Source: Elmis aenea (taxonomy: Eukaryota > Arthropoda > Insecta > Coleoptera > Elmidae). Taken from it: 64,000 bases of DNA. A model generated the notes under the pieces. It had not been told where the DNA came from, did no database searches, and was given only the letters and a program-made list of their open reading frames with translations. The position numbers and the translations under genes are program-made. The DNA lies in assembly GCA_947652605.1 (NCBI GenBank), contig CANTFG010000111.1, positions 186,001-250,000 of the forward strand, written 5' to 3'. Below, piece after piece: positions 23,966 to 38,230 of the stretch (its first letter is position 1; the number at the start of each line of letters is the position of its first letter).

Positions 23966-26900
23966 AAAAATTTTGAAAATTTTGAATTTTTTTCTCGAAA
24001 ACGGCTCATACGATTTTGTTCAAATTTTAGTATGTTATAGAGTTTTATTTTCTTAGTATAATGCCGTTTGTTTCAACTAGTTTGAAATTTAATTTACAAA
24101 GTTATTCAAAAAAGTAAAAATTTTGAAAATTTTGAATTTTTTTCTCGAAAACGGCTCATACGATTTTGTTCAAATTTTAGTATGTTATAGAGTTTTATTT
24201 TCTTAGTATAATGCCGTTTGTTTCAACTAGTTTGAAATTTAATTTACAAAGTTATTCAAAAAAGTAAAAATTTTGAAAATTTTGAATTTTTTTCTCGAAA
24301 ACGGCTCATACGATTTTGTTCAAATTTTAGTATGTTATAGAGTTTTATTTTCTTAGTATAATGCCGTTTGTTTCAACTAGTTTGAAATTTAATTTACAAA
24401 GTTATTCAAAAAATTTAAAAATTTTGAAAATTTTGAAATTTTTTTTCGAAAACGGCTTGTTACATTTTGTTCAAATTTTAGCATGTTATAGAGTTTAATT
24501 TTCTTAGTATAATGCCGTTTGTTTCAACTAGTTTGAAATTTAATTTACAAAGTTATTCAAAAAAGTAAAAATTTTGAAAATTTTGAATTTTTTTCTCGAA
24601 AACGGCTCATACGATTTTGTTCAAATTTTAGTATGTTATAGAGTTTAATTTTCTTAGTATAATGCCGTTTGTTTCAACTAGTTTGAAATTTAATTTACAA
24701 AGTTATTCAAAAAATTAAAAATTTTGAAAATTTTGAAATTTTTTTTTCGAAAACGGCTTGTTACATTTTGTTCAAATTTTAGCATGTTATAGAGTTTAAT
24801 TTTCTTAGTATAATGCCGTTTGTTTCAACTAGTTTGAAATTTAATTTACAAAGTTATTCAAAAAAGTAAAAATTTTGAATTTTTTCCTCGAAAACGGCTC
24901 ATACGATTTTGTTCAAATTTTAGTATGTTATAGAGTTTTATTTTCTTAGTATAATGCCGTTTGTTTCAACTAGTTTGAAATTTAATTTACAAAGTTATTC
25001 AAAAAATTAAAAATTTTGAAAATTTTGAAATTTTTTTTCGAAAACGGCTCGTTACATTTTGTTTAAATTTTAGCATGTTATAGAGTTTAATTTTCTTAGT
25101 ATAATGCCGTTTGTTTCAACTAGTTTGAAATTTAATTTACAAAGTTATTCAAAAAAGTAAAAATTTTGAAAATTTTAAATTTTTTTCTCGAAAACGGCTC
25201 ATACGATTTTGTTCAAATTTTAGTATGTTATAGAGTTTTATTTTCTTAGTATAATGCTGTTTGTTTTAACTAGTTTGAAATTTAATTTACAAAGTTATTC
25301 AAAAAAGTAAAAATTTTGAAAATTTTGAATTTTTTCTCGAAAACGGCTCATACGATTTTGTTCAAATTTTAGTATGTTATAGAGTTTTATTTTCTTAGTA
25401 TAATGCCGTTTGTTTCAACTAGTTTGAAATTTAATTTACAAAGTTATTCAAAAAATTTAAAAATTTTGAAAATTTTGAAATTTTTTTTCGAAAACGGCTT
25501 GTTACATTTTGTTCAAATTTTAGCATGTTATAGAGTTTAATTTTCTTAGTATAATGCCGTTTGTTTCAACTAGTTTGAAATTTAATTTACAAAGTTATTC
25601 AAAAAAGTAAAAATTTTGAAAATTTTGAATTTTTTTCTCGAAAACGGCTCATACGATTTTGTTCAAATTTTAGTATGTTATAGAGTTTTATTTTCTTAGT
25701 ATAATGCCGTTTGTTTCAACTAGTTTGAAATTTAATTTACAAAGTTATTTAAAAAAGTAAAAATTTTAAAAATTTTGAATTTTTTTCTCGAAAACGGCTT
25801 ATACGATTTTGTTCAAATTTTAGTATGTTATAGAGTTTTATTTTCTTAGTATAATGCCGTTTGTTTCAACTAGTTTGAAATTTAATTTACAAAGTTATTC
25901 AAAAAAGTAAAAATTTTGAAAATTTTGAATTTTTTTCTCGAAAACGGCTCATACGATTTTGTTCAAATTTTAGTATGTTATAGAGTTTTATTTTCTTAGT
26001 ATATTGCCGTTTGTTTCAACTAGTTTGAAATTTAATTTACAAAGTTATTCAAAAAAGTAAAAATTTTGAAAATTTTGAATTTTTTTCTCGAAAACGGCTC
26101 ATACGATTTTGTTCAAATTTTAGTATGTTATAGAGTTTTATTTTCTTAGTATAATGCCGTTTGTTTCAACTAGTTTGAAATTTAATTTACAAAGTTATTC
26201 AAAAAATTTAAAAATTTTGAAAATTTTGAAATTTTTTTTCGAAAACGGCTTGTTACATTTTGTTCAAATTTTAGCATGTTATAGAGTTTAATTTTCTTAG
26301 TATAATGCCGTTTGTTTCAACTAGTTTGAAATTTAATTTACAAAGTTATTCAAAAAAGTAAAAATTTTGAAAATTTTGAATTTTTTTCTCGAAAACGGCT
26401 CATACGATTTTGTTCAAATTTTAGTATGTTATAGAGTTTTATTTTCTTAGTATATTGCCGTTTGTTTCAACTAGTTTGAAATTTAATTTACAAAGTTATT
26501 CAAAAAATTAAAAATTTTGAAAATTTTGAATTTTTTTCTCGAAAACGGCTCATACGATTTTGTTCAAATTTTAGTATGTTATAGAGTTTTATTTTCTTAG
26601 TATAATGCCGTTTGTTTCAACTAGTTTGAAATTTAATTTACAAAGTTATTCAAAAAAGTAAAAATTTTGAAAATTTTGAATTTTTTTCTCGAAAACGGCT
26701 CATACGATTTTGTTCAAATTTTAGTATGTTATAGAGTTTTATTTTCTTAGTATAATGCTGTTTGTTTTAACTAGTTTGAAATTTAATTTACAAAGTTATT
26801 CAAAAAAGTAAAAATTTTGAAAATTTTGAATTTTTTTCTCGAAAACGGCTCATACGATTTTGTTCAAATTTTAGTATGTTATAGAGTTTTATTTTCTTAG

Positions 26901-27260
26901 TATAATGCCGTTTGTTTCAACTAGTTTGAAATTTAATTTACAAAGTTATTTAAAAAAGTAAAATTTTTGAAAATTTTGAATTTTTTTCTCGAAAACGGCT
27001 CATACGATTTTGTTCAAATTTTAGTATGTTATAGAGTTTAATTTTCTTAGTATAATGCCGTTTGTTTCAACTAGTTTGAAATTTAATTTACAAAGTTATT
27101 CAAAAAAGTAAAAATTTTGAAAATTTTGAATTTTTTTCTCGAAAACGGCTCATACGATTTTGTTCAAATTTTAGTATGTTATAGAGTTTTATTTTCTTAG
27201 TATAATGCCGTTTGTTTCAACTAGTTTGAAATTTAATTTACAAAGTTATTCAAAAAATTT
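23966..27260. repeat. 22-mer HOR (3294 bp), copy 2
   Basis: Same order and same rare alleles (six-T B at about 25330, CTTATACG at 25795, two Bt monomers at about 26000 and 26450, B' at about 26970) as copy 1. At the end it continues with A instead of B'', so there is no third unit. Confidence 0.87.
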
Positions 27261-28313
27261 AAAAATTTTGAAAATTTTGAAATTTTTTTTCGAAAACGGC
27301 TTGTTACATTTTGTTCAAATTTTAGCATGTTATAGAGTTTAATTTTCTTAGTATAATGCCGTTTGTTTCAACTAGTTTGAAATTTAATTTACAAAGTTAT
27401 TCAAAAAAGTAAAAATTTTGAAAATTTTGAATTTTTTTCTCGAAAACGGCTCATACGATTTTGTTCAAATTTTAGTATGTTATAGAGTTTTATTTTCTTA
27501 GTATAATGCCGTTTGTTTCAACTAGTTTGAAATTTAATTTACAAAGTTATTCAAAAAATTAAAAATTTTGAAAATTTTGAAATTTTTTTTTCGAAAACGG
27601 CTTGTTACATTTTGTTCAAATTTTAGCATGTTATAGAGTTTAATTTTCTTAGTATAATGCCGTTTGTTTTAACTAGTTTGAAATTTAATTTACAAAGTTA
27701 TTCAAAAAATTAAAAATTTTGAAAATTTTGAAATTTTTTTCTCGAAAACGGCTCATACGATTTTGTTCAAATTTTAGTATGTTATAGAGTTTTATTTTCT
27801 TAGTATAATGCCGTTTGTTTCAACTAGTTTGAAATTTAATTTACAAAGTTATTCAAAAAAGTAAAAATTTTGAAAATTTTGAATTTTTTTCTCGAAAACG
27901 GCTCATACGATTTTGTTCAAATTTTAGTATGTTATAGAGTTTTATTTTCTTAGTATAATGCCGTTTGTTTCAACTAGTTTGAAATTTAATTTACAAAGTT
28001 ATTCAAAAAATTTAAAAATTTTGAAAATTTTGAAATTTTTTTTCGAAAACGGCTTGTTACATTTTGTTCAAATTTTAGCATGTTATAGAGTTTAATTTTC
28101 TTAGTATAATGCCGTTTGTTTCAACTAGTTTGAAATTTAATTTACAAAGTTATTCAAAAAAGTAAAAATTTTGAAAATTTTGAATTTTTTTCTCGAAAAC
28201 GGCTCATACGATTTTGTTCAAATTTTAGTATGTTATAGAGTTTTATTTTCTTAGTATAATGCCGTTTGTTTCAACTAGTTTGAAATTTAATTTACAAAGT
28301 TATTTAAAAAAGT

Positions 28314-31300
28314 AAAAATTTTAAAAATTTTGAATTTTTTTCTCGAAAACGGCTTATACGATTTTGTTCAAATTTTAGTATGTTATAGAGTTTTATTTTC
28401 TTAGTATAATGCCGTTTGTTTCAACTAGTTTGAAATTTAATTTACAAAGTTATTCAAAAAATTAAAAATTTTGAAAATTTTGAAATTTTTTTTCGAAAAC
28501 GGCTCGTTACATTTTGTTCAAATTTTAGCATGTTATAGAGTTTAATTTTCTTAGTATAATGCCGTTTGTTTCAACTAGTTTGAAATTTAATTTACAAAGT
28601 TATTCAAAAAAGTAAAAATTTTGAAAATTTTAAATTTTTTTCTCGAAAACGGCTCATACGATTTTGTTCAAATTTTAGTATGTTATAGAGTTTTATTTTC
28701 TTAGTATAATGCCGTTTGTTTCAACTAGTTTGAAATTTAATTTACAAAGTTATTCAAAAAATTAAAAATTTTGAAAATTTTGAAATTTTTTTTTCGAAAA
28801 CGGCTTGTTACATTTTGTTCAAATTTTAGCATGTTATAGAGTTTAATTTTCTTAGTATAATGCCGTTTGTTTCAACTAGTTTGAAATTTAATTTACAAAG
28901 TTATTCAAAAAAGTAAAAATTTTGAATTTTTTCCTCGAAAACGGCTCATACGATTTTGTTCAAATTTTAGTATGTTATAGAGTTTTATTTTCTTAGTATA
29001 ATGCCGTTTGTTTCAACTAGTTTGAAATTTAATTTACAAAGTTATTCAAAAAATTAAAAATTTTGAAAATTTTGAAATTTTTTTTCGAAAACGGCTCGTT
29101 ACATTTTGTTTAAATTTTAGCATGTTATAGAGTTTAATTTTCTTAGTATAATGCCGTTTGTTTCAACTAGTTTGAAATTTAATTTACAAAGTTATTCAAA
29201 AAAGTAAAAATTTTGAAAATTTTAAATTTTTTTCTCGAAAACGGCTCATACGATTTTGTTCAAATTTTAGTATGTTATAGAGTTTTATTTTCTTAGTATA
29301 ATGCTGTTTGTTTTAACTAGTTTGAAATTTAATTTACAAAGTTATTCAAAAAAGTAAAAATTTTGAAAATTTTGAATTTTTTTCTCGAAAACGGCTCATA
29401 CGATTTTGTTCAAATTTTAGTATGTTATAGAGTTTTATTTTCTTAGTATAATGCCGTTTGTTTCAACTAGTTTGAAATTTAATTTACAAAGTTATTCAAA
29501 AAATTTAAAAATTTTGAAAATTTTGAAATTTTTTTTCGAAAACGGCTTGTTACATTTTGTTTAAATTTTAGCATGTTATAGAGTTTAATTTTCTTAGTAT
29601 AATGCCGTTTGTTTCAACTAGTTTGAAATTTAATTTACAAAGTTATTCAAAAAAGTAAAAATTTTGAAAATTTTGAATTTTTTTCTCGAAAACGGCTCAT
29701 ACGATTTTGTTCAAATTTTAGTATGTTATAGAGTTTTATTTTCTTAGTATAATGCCGTTTGTTTCAACTAGTTTGAAATTTAATTTACAAAGTTATTTAA
29801 AAAAGTAAAAATTTTGAAAATTTTGAATTTTTTTCTCGAAAACGGCTCATACGATTTTGTTCAAATTTTAGTATGTTATAGAGTTTTATTTTCTTAGTAT
29901 AATGCCGTTTGTTTCAACTAGTTTGAAATTTAATTTACAAAGTTATTCAAAAAATTAAAAATTTTGAAAATTTTGAAATTTTTTTTCGAAAACGGCTTGT
30001 TACATTTTGTTCAAATTTTAGCATGTTATAGAGTTTAATTTTCTTAGTATAATGCCGTTTGTTTCAACTAGTTTGAAATTTAATTTACAAAGTTATTCAA
30101 AAAAGTAAAAATTTTGAAAATTTTGAATTTTTTTCTCGAAAACGGCTCATACGATTTTGTTCAAATTTTAGTATGTTATAGAGTTTTATTTTCTTAGTAT
30201 AATGCCGTTTGTTTCAACTAGTTTGAAATTTAATTTACAAAGTTATTTAAAAAAGTAAAAATTTTGAAAATTTTGAATTTTTTTCTCGAAAACGGCTCAT
30301 ACGATTTTGTTCAAATTTTAGTATGTTATAGAGTTTTATTTTCTTAGTATAATGCTGTTTGTTTTAACTAGTTTGAAATTTAATTTACAAAGTTATTCAA
30401 AAAAGTAAAAATTTTGAAAATTTTGAATTTTTTCTCGAAAACGGCTCATACGATTTTGTTCAAATTTTAGTATGTTATAGAGTTTTATTTTCTTAGTATA
30501 ATGCCGTTTGTTTCAACTAGTTTGAAATTTAATTTACAAAGTTATTCAAAAAATTTAAAAATTTTGAAAATTTTGAAATTTTTTTTCGAAAACGGCTTGT
30601 TACATTTTGTTCAAATTTTAGCATGTTATAGAGTTTAATTTTCTTAGTATAATGCCGTTTGTTTCAACTAGTTTGAAATTTAATTTACAAAGTTATTCAA
30701 AAAAGTAAAAATTTTGAAAATTTTGAATTTTTTTCTCGAAAACGGCTCATACGATTTTGTTCAAATTTTAGTATGTTATAGAGTTTTATTTTCTTAGTAT
30801 AATGCCGTTTGTTTCAACTAGTTTGAAATTTAATTTACAAAGTTATTCAAAAAAGTAAAAATTTTGAAAATTTTAAATTTTTTTCTCGAAAACGGCTCAT
30901 ACGATTTTGTTCAAATTTTAGTATGTTATAGAGTTTTATTTTCTTAGTATAATGCTGTTTGTTTTAACTAGTTTGAAATTTAATTTACAAAGTTATTCAA
31001 AAAAGTAAAAATTTTGAAAATTTTGAATTTTTTCTCGAAAACGGCTCATACGATTTTGTTCAAATTTTAGTATGTTATAGAGTTTTATTTTCTTAGTATA
31101 ATGCCGTTTGTTTCAACTAGTTTGAAATTTAATTTACAAAGTTATTCAAAAAATTTAAAAATTTTGAAAATTTTGAAATTTTTTTTCGAAAACGGCTTGT
31201 TACATTTTGTTCAAATTTTAGCATGTTATAGAGTTTAATTTTCTTAGTATAATGCCGTTTGTTTCAACTAGTTTGAAATTTAATTTACAAAGTTATTCAA

Positions 31301-31456
31301 AAAAGTAAAAATTTTGAAAATTTTGAATTTTTTTCTCGAAAACGGCTCATACGATTTTGTTCAAATTTTAGTATGTTATAGAGTTTTATTTTCTTAGTAT
31401 AATGCCGTTTGTTTCAACTAGTTTGAAATTTAATTTACAAAGTTATTTAAAAAAGT
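28314..31456. repeat. 21-mer HOR (3143 bp), copy 1
   Basis: Order: B'''-Ac-E-A9-D-Ac(TGTTTAAAT)-E(GCTG, TTTTAAC)-B-A(TGTTTAAAT)-B-B''-A-B-B''(GCTG)-B(6 T)-A-B-E-B(6 T)-A-B. The D landmark at 28933 pairs with 32076, and the B''' start 28314 with 31457, both 3143 bp. The type A monomer with TGTTTAAAT at about 29560 is rare and shared with about 32700. Confidence 0.85.
30257..31456. repeat. 4-mer HOR, two copies of 600 bp
   Basis: 30257-30856 and 30857-31456 share the order (B'' or E with GCTG and TTTTAAC)-B with six Ts-A-B. The six-T allele occurs at the same position in both copies, exactly 600 bp apart. It is nested inside the first 21-mer and absent from its partner, so it is a later local duplication or was lost there. 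Confidence 0.82.
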
Positions 31457-33490
31457 AAAAATTTTAAAAATTTTGAATTTTTTTCTCGAAAACGGCTCAT
31501 ACGATTTTGTTCAAATTTTAGTATGTTATAGAGTTTTATTTTCTTAGTATAATGCCGTTTGTTTCAACTAGTTTGAAATTTAATTTACAAAGTTATTCAA
31601 AAAATTAAAAATTTTGAAAATTTTGAAATTTTTTTTCGAAAACGGCTCGTTACATTTTGTTCAAATTTTAGCATGTTATAGAGTTTAATTTTCTTAGTAT
31701 AATGCCGTTTGTTTCAACTAGTTTGAAATTTAATTTACAAAGTTATTCAAAAAAGTATAAAGTTTGAAAATTTTAAATTTTTTTCTCGAAAACGGCTCAT
31801 ACGATTTTGTTCAAATTTTAGTATGTTATAGAGTTTTATTTTCTTAGTATAATGCCGTTTGTTTCAACTAGTTTGAAATTTAATTTACAAAGTTATTCAA
31901 AAAATTAAAAATTTTGAAAATTTTGAAATTTTTTTTTCGAAAACGGCTTGTTACATTTTGTTCAAATTTTAGCATGTTATAGAGTTTAATTTTCTTAGTA
32001 TAATGCCGTTTGTTTCAACTAGTTTGAAATTTAATTTACAAAGTTATTCAAAAAAGTAAAAATTTTGAATTTTTTCCTCGAAAACGGCTCATACGATTTT
32101 GTTCAAATTTTAGTATGTTATAGAGTTTTATTTTCTTAGTATAATGCCGTTTGTTTCAACTAGTTTGAAATTTAATTTACAAAGTTATTCAAAAAATTAA
32201 AAATTTTGAAAATTTTGAAATTTTTTTTCGAAAACGGCTCGTTACATTTTGTTTAAATTTTAGCATGTTATAGAGTTTAATTTTCTTAGTATAATGCCGT
32301 TTGTTTCAACTAGTTTGAAATTTAATTTACAAAGTTATTCAAAAAAGTAAAAATTTTGAAAATTTTAAATTTTTTTCTCGAAAACGGCTCATACGATTTT
32401 GTTCAAATTTTAGTATGTTATAGAGTTTTATTTTCTTAGTATAATGCTGTTTGTTTTAACTAGTTTGAAATTTAATTTACAAAGTTATTCAAAAAAGTAA
32501 AAATTTTGAAAATTTTGAATTTTTTTCTCGAAAACGGCTCATACGATTTTGTTCAAATTTTAGTATGTTATAGAGTTTTATTTTCTTAGTATAATGCCGT
32601 TTGTTTCAACTAGTTTGAAATTTAATTTACAAAGTTATTCAAAAAATTTAAAAATTTTGAAAATTTTGAAATTTTTTTTCGAAAACGGCTTGTTACATTT
32701 TGTTTAAATTTTAGCATGTTATAGAGTTTAATTTTCTTAGTATAATGCCGTTTGTTTCAACTAGTTTGAAATTTAATTTACAAAGTTATTCAAAAAAGTA
32801 AAAATTTTGAAAATTTTGAATTTTTTTCTCGAAAACGGCTCATACGATTTTGTTCAAATTTTAGTATGTTATAGAGTTTTATTTTCTTAGTATAATGCCG
32901 TTTGTTTCAACTAGTTTGAAATTTAATTTACAAAGTTATTTAAAAAAGTAAAAATTTTGAAAATTTTGAATTTTTTTCTCGAAAACGGCTCATACGATTT
33001 TGTTCAAATTTTAGTATGTTATAGAGTTTTATTTTCTTAGTATAATGCCGTTTGTTTCAACTAGTTTGAAATTTAATTTACAAAGTTATTCAAAAAATTA
33101 AAAATTTTGAAAATTTTGAAATTTTTTTTCGAAAACGGCTTGTTACATTTTGTTCAAATTTTAGCATGTTATAGAGTTTAATTTTCTTAGTATAATGCCG
33201 TTTGTTTCAACTAGTTTGAAATTTAATTTACAAAGTTATTCAAAAAAGTAAAAATTTTGAAAATTTTGAATTTTTTTCTCGAAAACGGCTCATACGATTT
33301 TGTTCAAATTTTAGTATGTTATAGAGTTTTATTTTCTTAGTATAATGCCGTTTGTTTCAACTAGTTTGAAATTTAATTTACAAAGTTATTTAAAAAAGTA
33401 AAAATTTTGAAAATTTTGAATTTTTTTCTCGAAAACGGCTCATACGATTTTGTTCAAATTTTAGTATGTTATAGAGTTTTATTTTCTTAG
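31457..33490. repeat. 21-mer HOR, partial copy 2
   Basis: Repeats the first 14 monomers of 28314-31456, then diverges into Ac-E at about 33550. The E monomer near 31757 has two private changes in its first A-tract (GTATAAAGTTTG for GTAAAAATTTTG, at 31758 and 31762). Confidence 0.83.
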
Positions 33491-33549
33491 TATAATGCCG
33501 TTTGTTTCAACTAGTTTGAAATTTAATTTACAAAGTTATTCAAAAAATT

Positions 33550-36500
33550 AAAAATTTTGAAAATTTTGAAATTTTTTTTCGAAAACGGCTCGTTACATTT
33601 TGTTCAAATTTTAGCATGTTATAGAGTTTAATTTTCTTAGTATAATGCCGTTTGTTTCAACTAGTTTGAAATTTAATTTACAAAGTTATTCAAAAAAGTA
33701 AAAATTTTGAAAATTTTAAATTTTTTTCTCGAAAACGGCTCATACGATTTTGTTCAAATTTTAGTATGTTATAGAGTTTTATTTTCTTAGTATAATGCTG
33801 TTTGTTTCAACTAGTTTGAAATTTAATTTACAAAGTTATTCAAAAAAGTAAAAATTTTGAAAATTTTGAATTTTTTTCTCGAAAACGGCTCATACGATTT
33901 TGTTCAAATTTTAGTATGTTATAGAGTTTTATTTTCTTAGTATAATGCCGTTTGTTTCAACTAGTTTGAAATTTAATTTACAAAGTTATTCAAAAAATTT
34001 AAAAATTTTGAAAATTTTGAAATTTTTTTTCGAAAACGGCTTGTTACATTTTGTTCAAATTTTAGCATGTTATAGAGTTTAATTTTCTTAGTATAATGCC
34101 GTTTGTTTCAACTAGTTTGAAATTTAATTTACAAAGTTATTCAAAAAAGTAAAAATTTTGAAAATTTTGAATTTTTTTCTCGAAAACGGCTCATACGATT
34201 TTGTTCAAATTTTAGTATGTTATAGAGTTTTATTTTCTTAGTATAATGCCGTTTGTTTCAACTAGTTTGAAATTTAATTTACAAAGTTATTCAAAAAATT
34301 AAAAATTTTGAAAATTTTGAAATTTTTTTTTCGAAAACGGCTCGTTACATTTTGTTCAAATTTTAGCATGTTATAGAGTTTAATTTTCTTAGTATAATGC
34401 CGTTTGTTTCAACTAGTTTGAAATTTAATTTACAAAGTTATTCAAAAAAGTAAAAATTTTGAAAATTTTAAATTTTTTTCTCGAAAACGGCTCATACGAT
34501 TTTGTTCAAATTTTAGTATGTTATAGAGTTTTATTTTTTTAGTATAATGCTGTTTGTTTCAACTAGTTTGAAATTTAATTTACAAAGTTATTCAAAAAAT
34601 TTAAAAATTTTGAAAATTTTGAAATTTTTTTTCGAAAACGGCTTGTTACATTTTGTTCAAATTTTAGCATGTTATAGAGTTTAAATTTCTTAGTATAATG
34701 CCGTTTGTTTCAACTAGTTTGAAATTTAATTTACAAAGTTATTCAAAAAAGTAAAAATTTTGAAAATTTTGAATTTTTTTCTCGAAAACGGCTCATACGA
34801 TTTTGTTCAAATTTTAGTATGTTATAGAGTTTTATTTTCTTAGTATAATGCCGCTTGTTTCAACTAGTTTGAAATTTAATTTACAAAGTTATTCAAAAAA
34901 TTAAAAATTTTGAAAATTTTGAAATTTTTTTTTCGAAAACGGCTCGTTACATTTTGTTCAAATTTTAGCATGTTATAGAGTTTAATTTTCTTAGTATAAT
35001 GCCGTTTGTTTCAACTAGTTTGAAATTTAATTTACAAAGTTATTCAAAAAAGTAAAAATTTTGAAAATTTTGAATTTTTTTCTCGAAAACGGCTCATACG
35101 ATTTTGTTCAAATTTTAGTATGTTATAGAGTTTTATTTTCTTAGTATAATGCCGCTTGTTTCAACTAGTTTGAAATTTAATTTACAAAGTTATTCAAAAA
35201 AGTAAAAATTTTGAAAATTTTGAATTTTTTTCTCGAAAACGGCTCATACGATTTTGTTCAAATTTTAGTATGTTATAGAGTTTTATTTTCTTAGTATAAT
35301 GCCGTTTGTTTCAACTAGTTTGAAATTTAATTTACAAAGTTATTCAAAAAATTTAAAAATTTTGAAAATTTTGAAATTTTTTTTCGAAAACGGCTTGTTA
35401 CATTTTGTTCAAATTTTAGCATGTTATAGAGTTTAATTTTCTTAGTATAATGCCGTTTGTTTCAACTAGTTTGAAATTTAATTTACAAAGTTATTCAAAA
35501 AAGTAAAAATTTTGAAAATTTTGAATTTTTTTCTCGAAAACGGCTCATACGATTTTGTTCAAATTTTAGTATGTTATAGAGTTTTATTTTCTTAGTATAA
35601 TGCTGTTGGTTTCAACTAGTTTGAAATTTAATTTACAAAGTTATTCAAAAAATTAAAAATTTTGAAAATTTTGAAATTTTTTTCTCGAAAACGGCTCATA
35701 CGATTTTGTTCAAATTTTAGTATGTTATAGAGTTTTATTTTCTTAGTATAATGCCGTTTGTTTCAACTAGTTTGAAATTTAATTTACAAGGTTATTCAAA
35801 AAATTAAAAATTTTGAAAATTTTGAAATTTTTTTTTCGAAAACGGCTCGTTACATTTAGTTCAAATTTTAGCATGTTATAGAGTTTAATTTTCTTAGTAT
35901 AATGCCGTTTGTTTCAACTAGTTTGAAATTTAATTTACAAAGTTATTCAAAAAAGTAAAAATTTTGAAAATTTTGAATTTTTTTCTCGAAAACGGCTCAT
36001 ACGATTTTGTTCAAATTTTAGTATGTTATAGAGTTTTATTTTCTTAGTATAATGCCGTTGGTTTCAACTAGTTTGAAATTTAATTTACAAAGTTATTCAA
36101 AAAATTAAAAATTTTGAAAATTTTGAAATTTTTTTTTCGAAAACGGCTCGTTACATTTTGTTCAAATTTTAGCATGTTATAGAGTTTAATTTTCTTAGTA
36201 TAATGCCGTTTGTTTCCACTAGTTTGAAATTTAATTTACAAAGTTATTCAAAAAAGTAAAAATTTTGAAAATTTTGAATTTTTTTCTCGAAAACGGCTCA
36301 TACGATTTTGTTCAAATTTTAGTATGTTATAGAGTTTTATTTTCTTAGTATAATGCCGTTGGTTTCAACTAGTTTGAAATTTAATTTACAAAGTTATTCA
36401 AAAAATTAAAAATTTTGAAAATTTTGAAATTTTTTTTTCGAAAACGGCTCGTTACATTTTGTTCAAATTTTAGCATGTTATAGAGTTTAATTTTCTTAGT

Positions 36501-38230
36501 ATAATGCCGTTTGTTTCAACTAGTTTGAAATTTAATTTACAAAGTTATTCAAAAAAGTAAAAATTTTGAAAATTTTAAATTTTTTTCTCGAAAACGGCTC
36601 ATACGATTTTGTTCAAATTTTAGTATGTTATAGAGTTTTATTTTCTTAGTATAATGCCGTTTGTTTCAACTAGTTTGAAATTTAATTTACAAAGTTATTC
36701 AAAAAAGTAAAAATTTTGAAAATTTTGAATTTTTTTCTCGAAAACGGCTTATACGATTTTGTTCTAATTTTAGTATGTTATAGAGTTTTATTTTCTTAGT
36801 ATAATGCCGTTTGTTTCAACTAGTTTGAAATTTAATTTACAAAGTTATTCAAAAAATTTAAAAATTTTGAAAATTTTGAAATTTTTTTTTCGAAAACGGC
36901 TCGTTACATTTTGTTCAAATTTTAGCATGTTATAGAGTTTAATTTTCTTAGTATAATGCCTTTTGTTTCAACTAGTTTGAAATTTAATTTACAAAGTTAT
37001 TCAAAAAAGTAAAAATTTTGAAAATTTTGAATTTTTTTCTCGAAAACGGCTCATACGATTTTGTTCAAATTTTAGTATGTTATAGAGTTTTATTTTCTTA
37101 GTATAATGCCGTTGGTTTCAACTAGTTTGAAATTTAATTTACAAAGTTATTCAAAAAATTAAAAATTTTGAAAATTTTGAAATTTTTTTTTCGAAAACGG
37201 CTCGTTACATTTTGTTCAAATTTTATCATGTTATAGAGTTTAATTTTCTTAGTATAATGCCGTTTGTTTCAACTAGTTTGAAATTTAATTTACAAAGTTA
37301 TTCAAAAAAGTAAAAATTTTGAAAATTTTGAATTTTTTTCTCGAAAACGGCTCATACGATTTTGTTCAAATTTTAGTATGTTATAGAGTTTTATTTTCTT
37401 AGTATAATGCCGTTTGTTTCAACTAGTTTGAAATTTAATTTACAAAGTTATTCAAAAAATTAAAAATTTTGAAAATTTTGAAATTTTTTTTCGAAAACGG
37501 CTCGTTACATTTTGTTCAAATTTAACATGTTATAGAGTTTAATTTTCTTAGTATAATGCCGTTTGTTTCAACTAGTTTGAAATTTAATTTACAAAGTTAT
37601 TCAAAAAAGTAAAAATTTTGAAAATTTTGAATTTTTTTCTCGAAAACGGCTCATACGATTTTGTTCAAATTTTAGTATGTTATAGAGTTTTATTTTCTTA
37701 GTATAATGCCGTTGGTTTCAACTAGTTTGAAATTTAATTTACAAAGTTATTCAAAAAATTAAAAATTTTGAAAATTTTGAAATTTTTTTTTCGAAAACGG
37801 CTCGTTACATTTTGTTCAAATTTTAGCATGTTATAGAGTTTAATTTTCTTAGTATAATGCCGTTTGTTTCAACTAGTTTGAAATTTAATTTACAAAGTTA
37901 TTCAAAAAAGTAAAAATTTTGAAAATTTTAAATTTTTTTCTCGAAAACGGCTCATACGATTTTGTTCAAATTTTAGTATGTTATAGAGTTTTATTTTCTT
38001 AGTATAATGCCGTTTGTTTCAACTAGTTTGAAATTTAATTTACAAAGTTATTCAAAAAATTAAAAATTTTGAAAATTTTGAAATTTTTTTTCGAAAACGG
38101 CTCGTTACATTTTGTTCAAATTTAACATGTTATAGAGTTTAATTTTCTTAGTATAATGCCGTTTGTTTCAACTAGTTTGAAATTTAATTTACAAAGTTAT
38201 TCAAAAAAGTAAAAATTTTGAAAATTTTAA
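33550..38230. repeat. A/B dimer block with the most singleton variants
   Basis: Mostly alternating Ac or A9-type and B-type monomers (300-bp period), with many Bgg (CCGTTGG) copies. It holds more private substitutions than any other part: 34538 (C to T), 34685 (T to A), CCGCTTG at 34851 and 35152, AAGG at 35790, 35858 (T to A), 36217 (A to C), 36765 (A to T), 36961 (G to T) and 37226 (G to T). The AATTTAACATG allele appears at 37524 and 38124. This resembles an older, less homogenised layer between two recently amplified arms (inferred). Confidence 0.82.
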
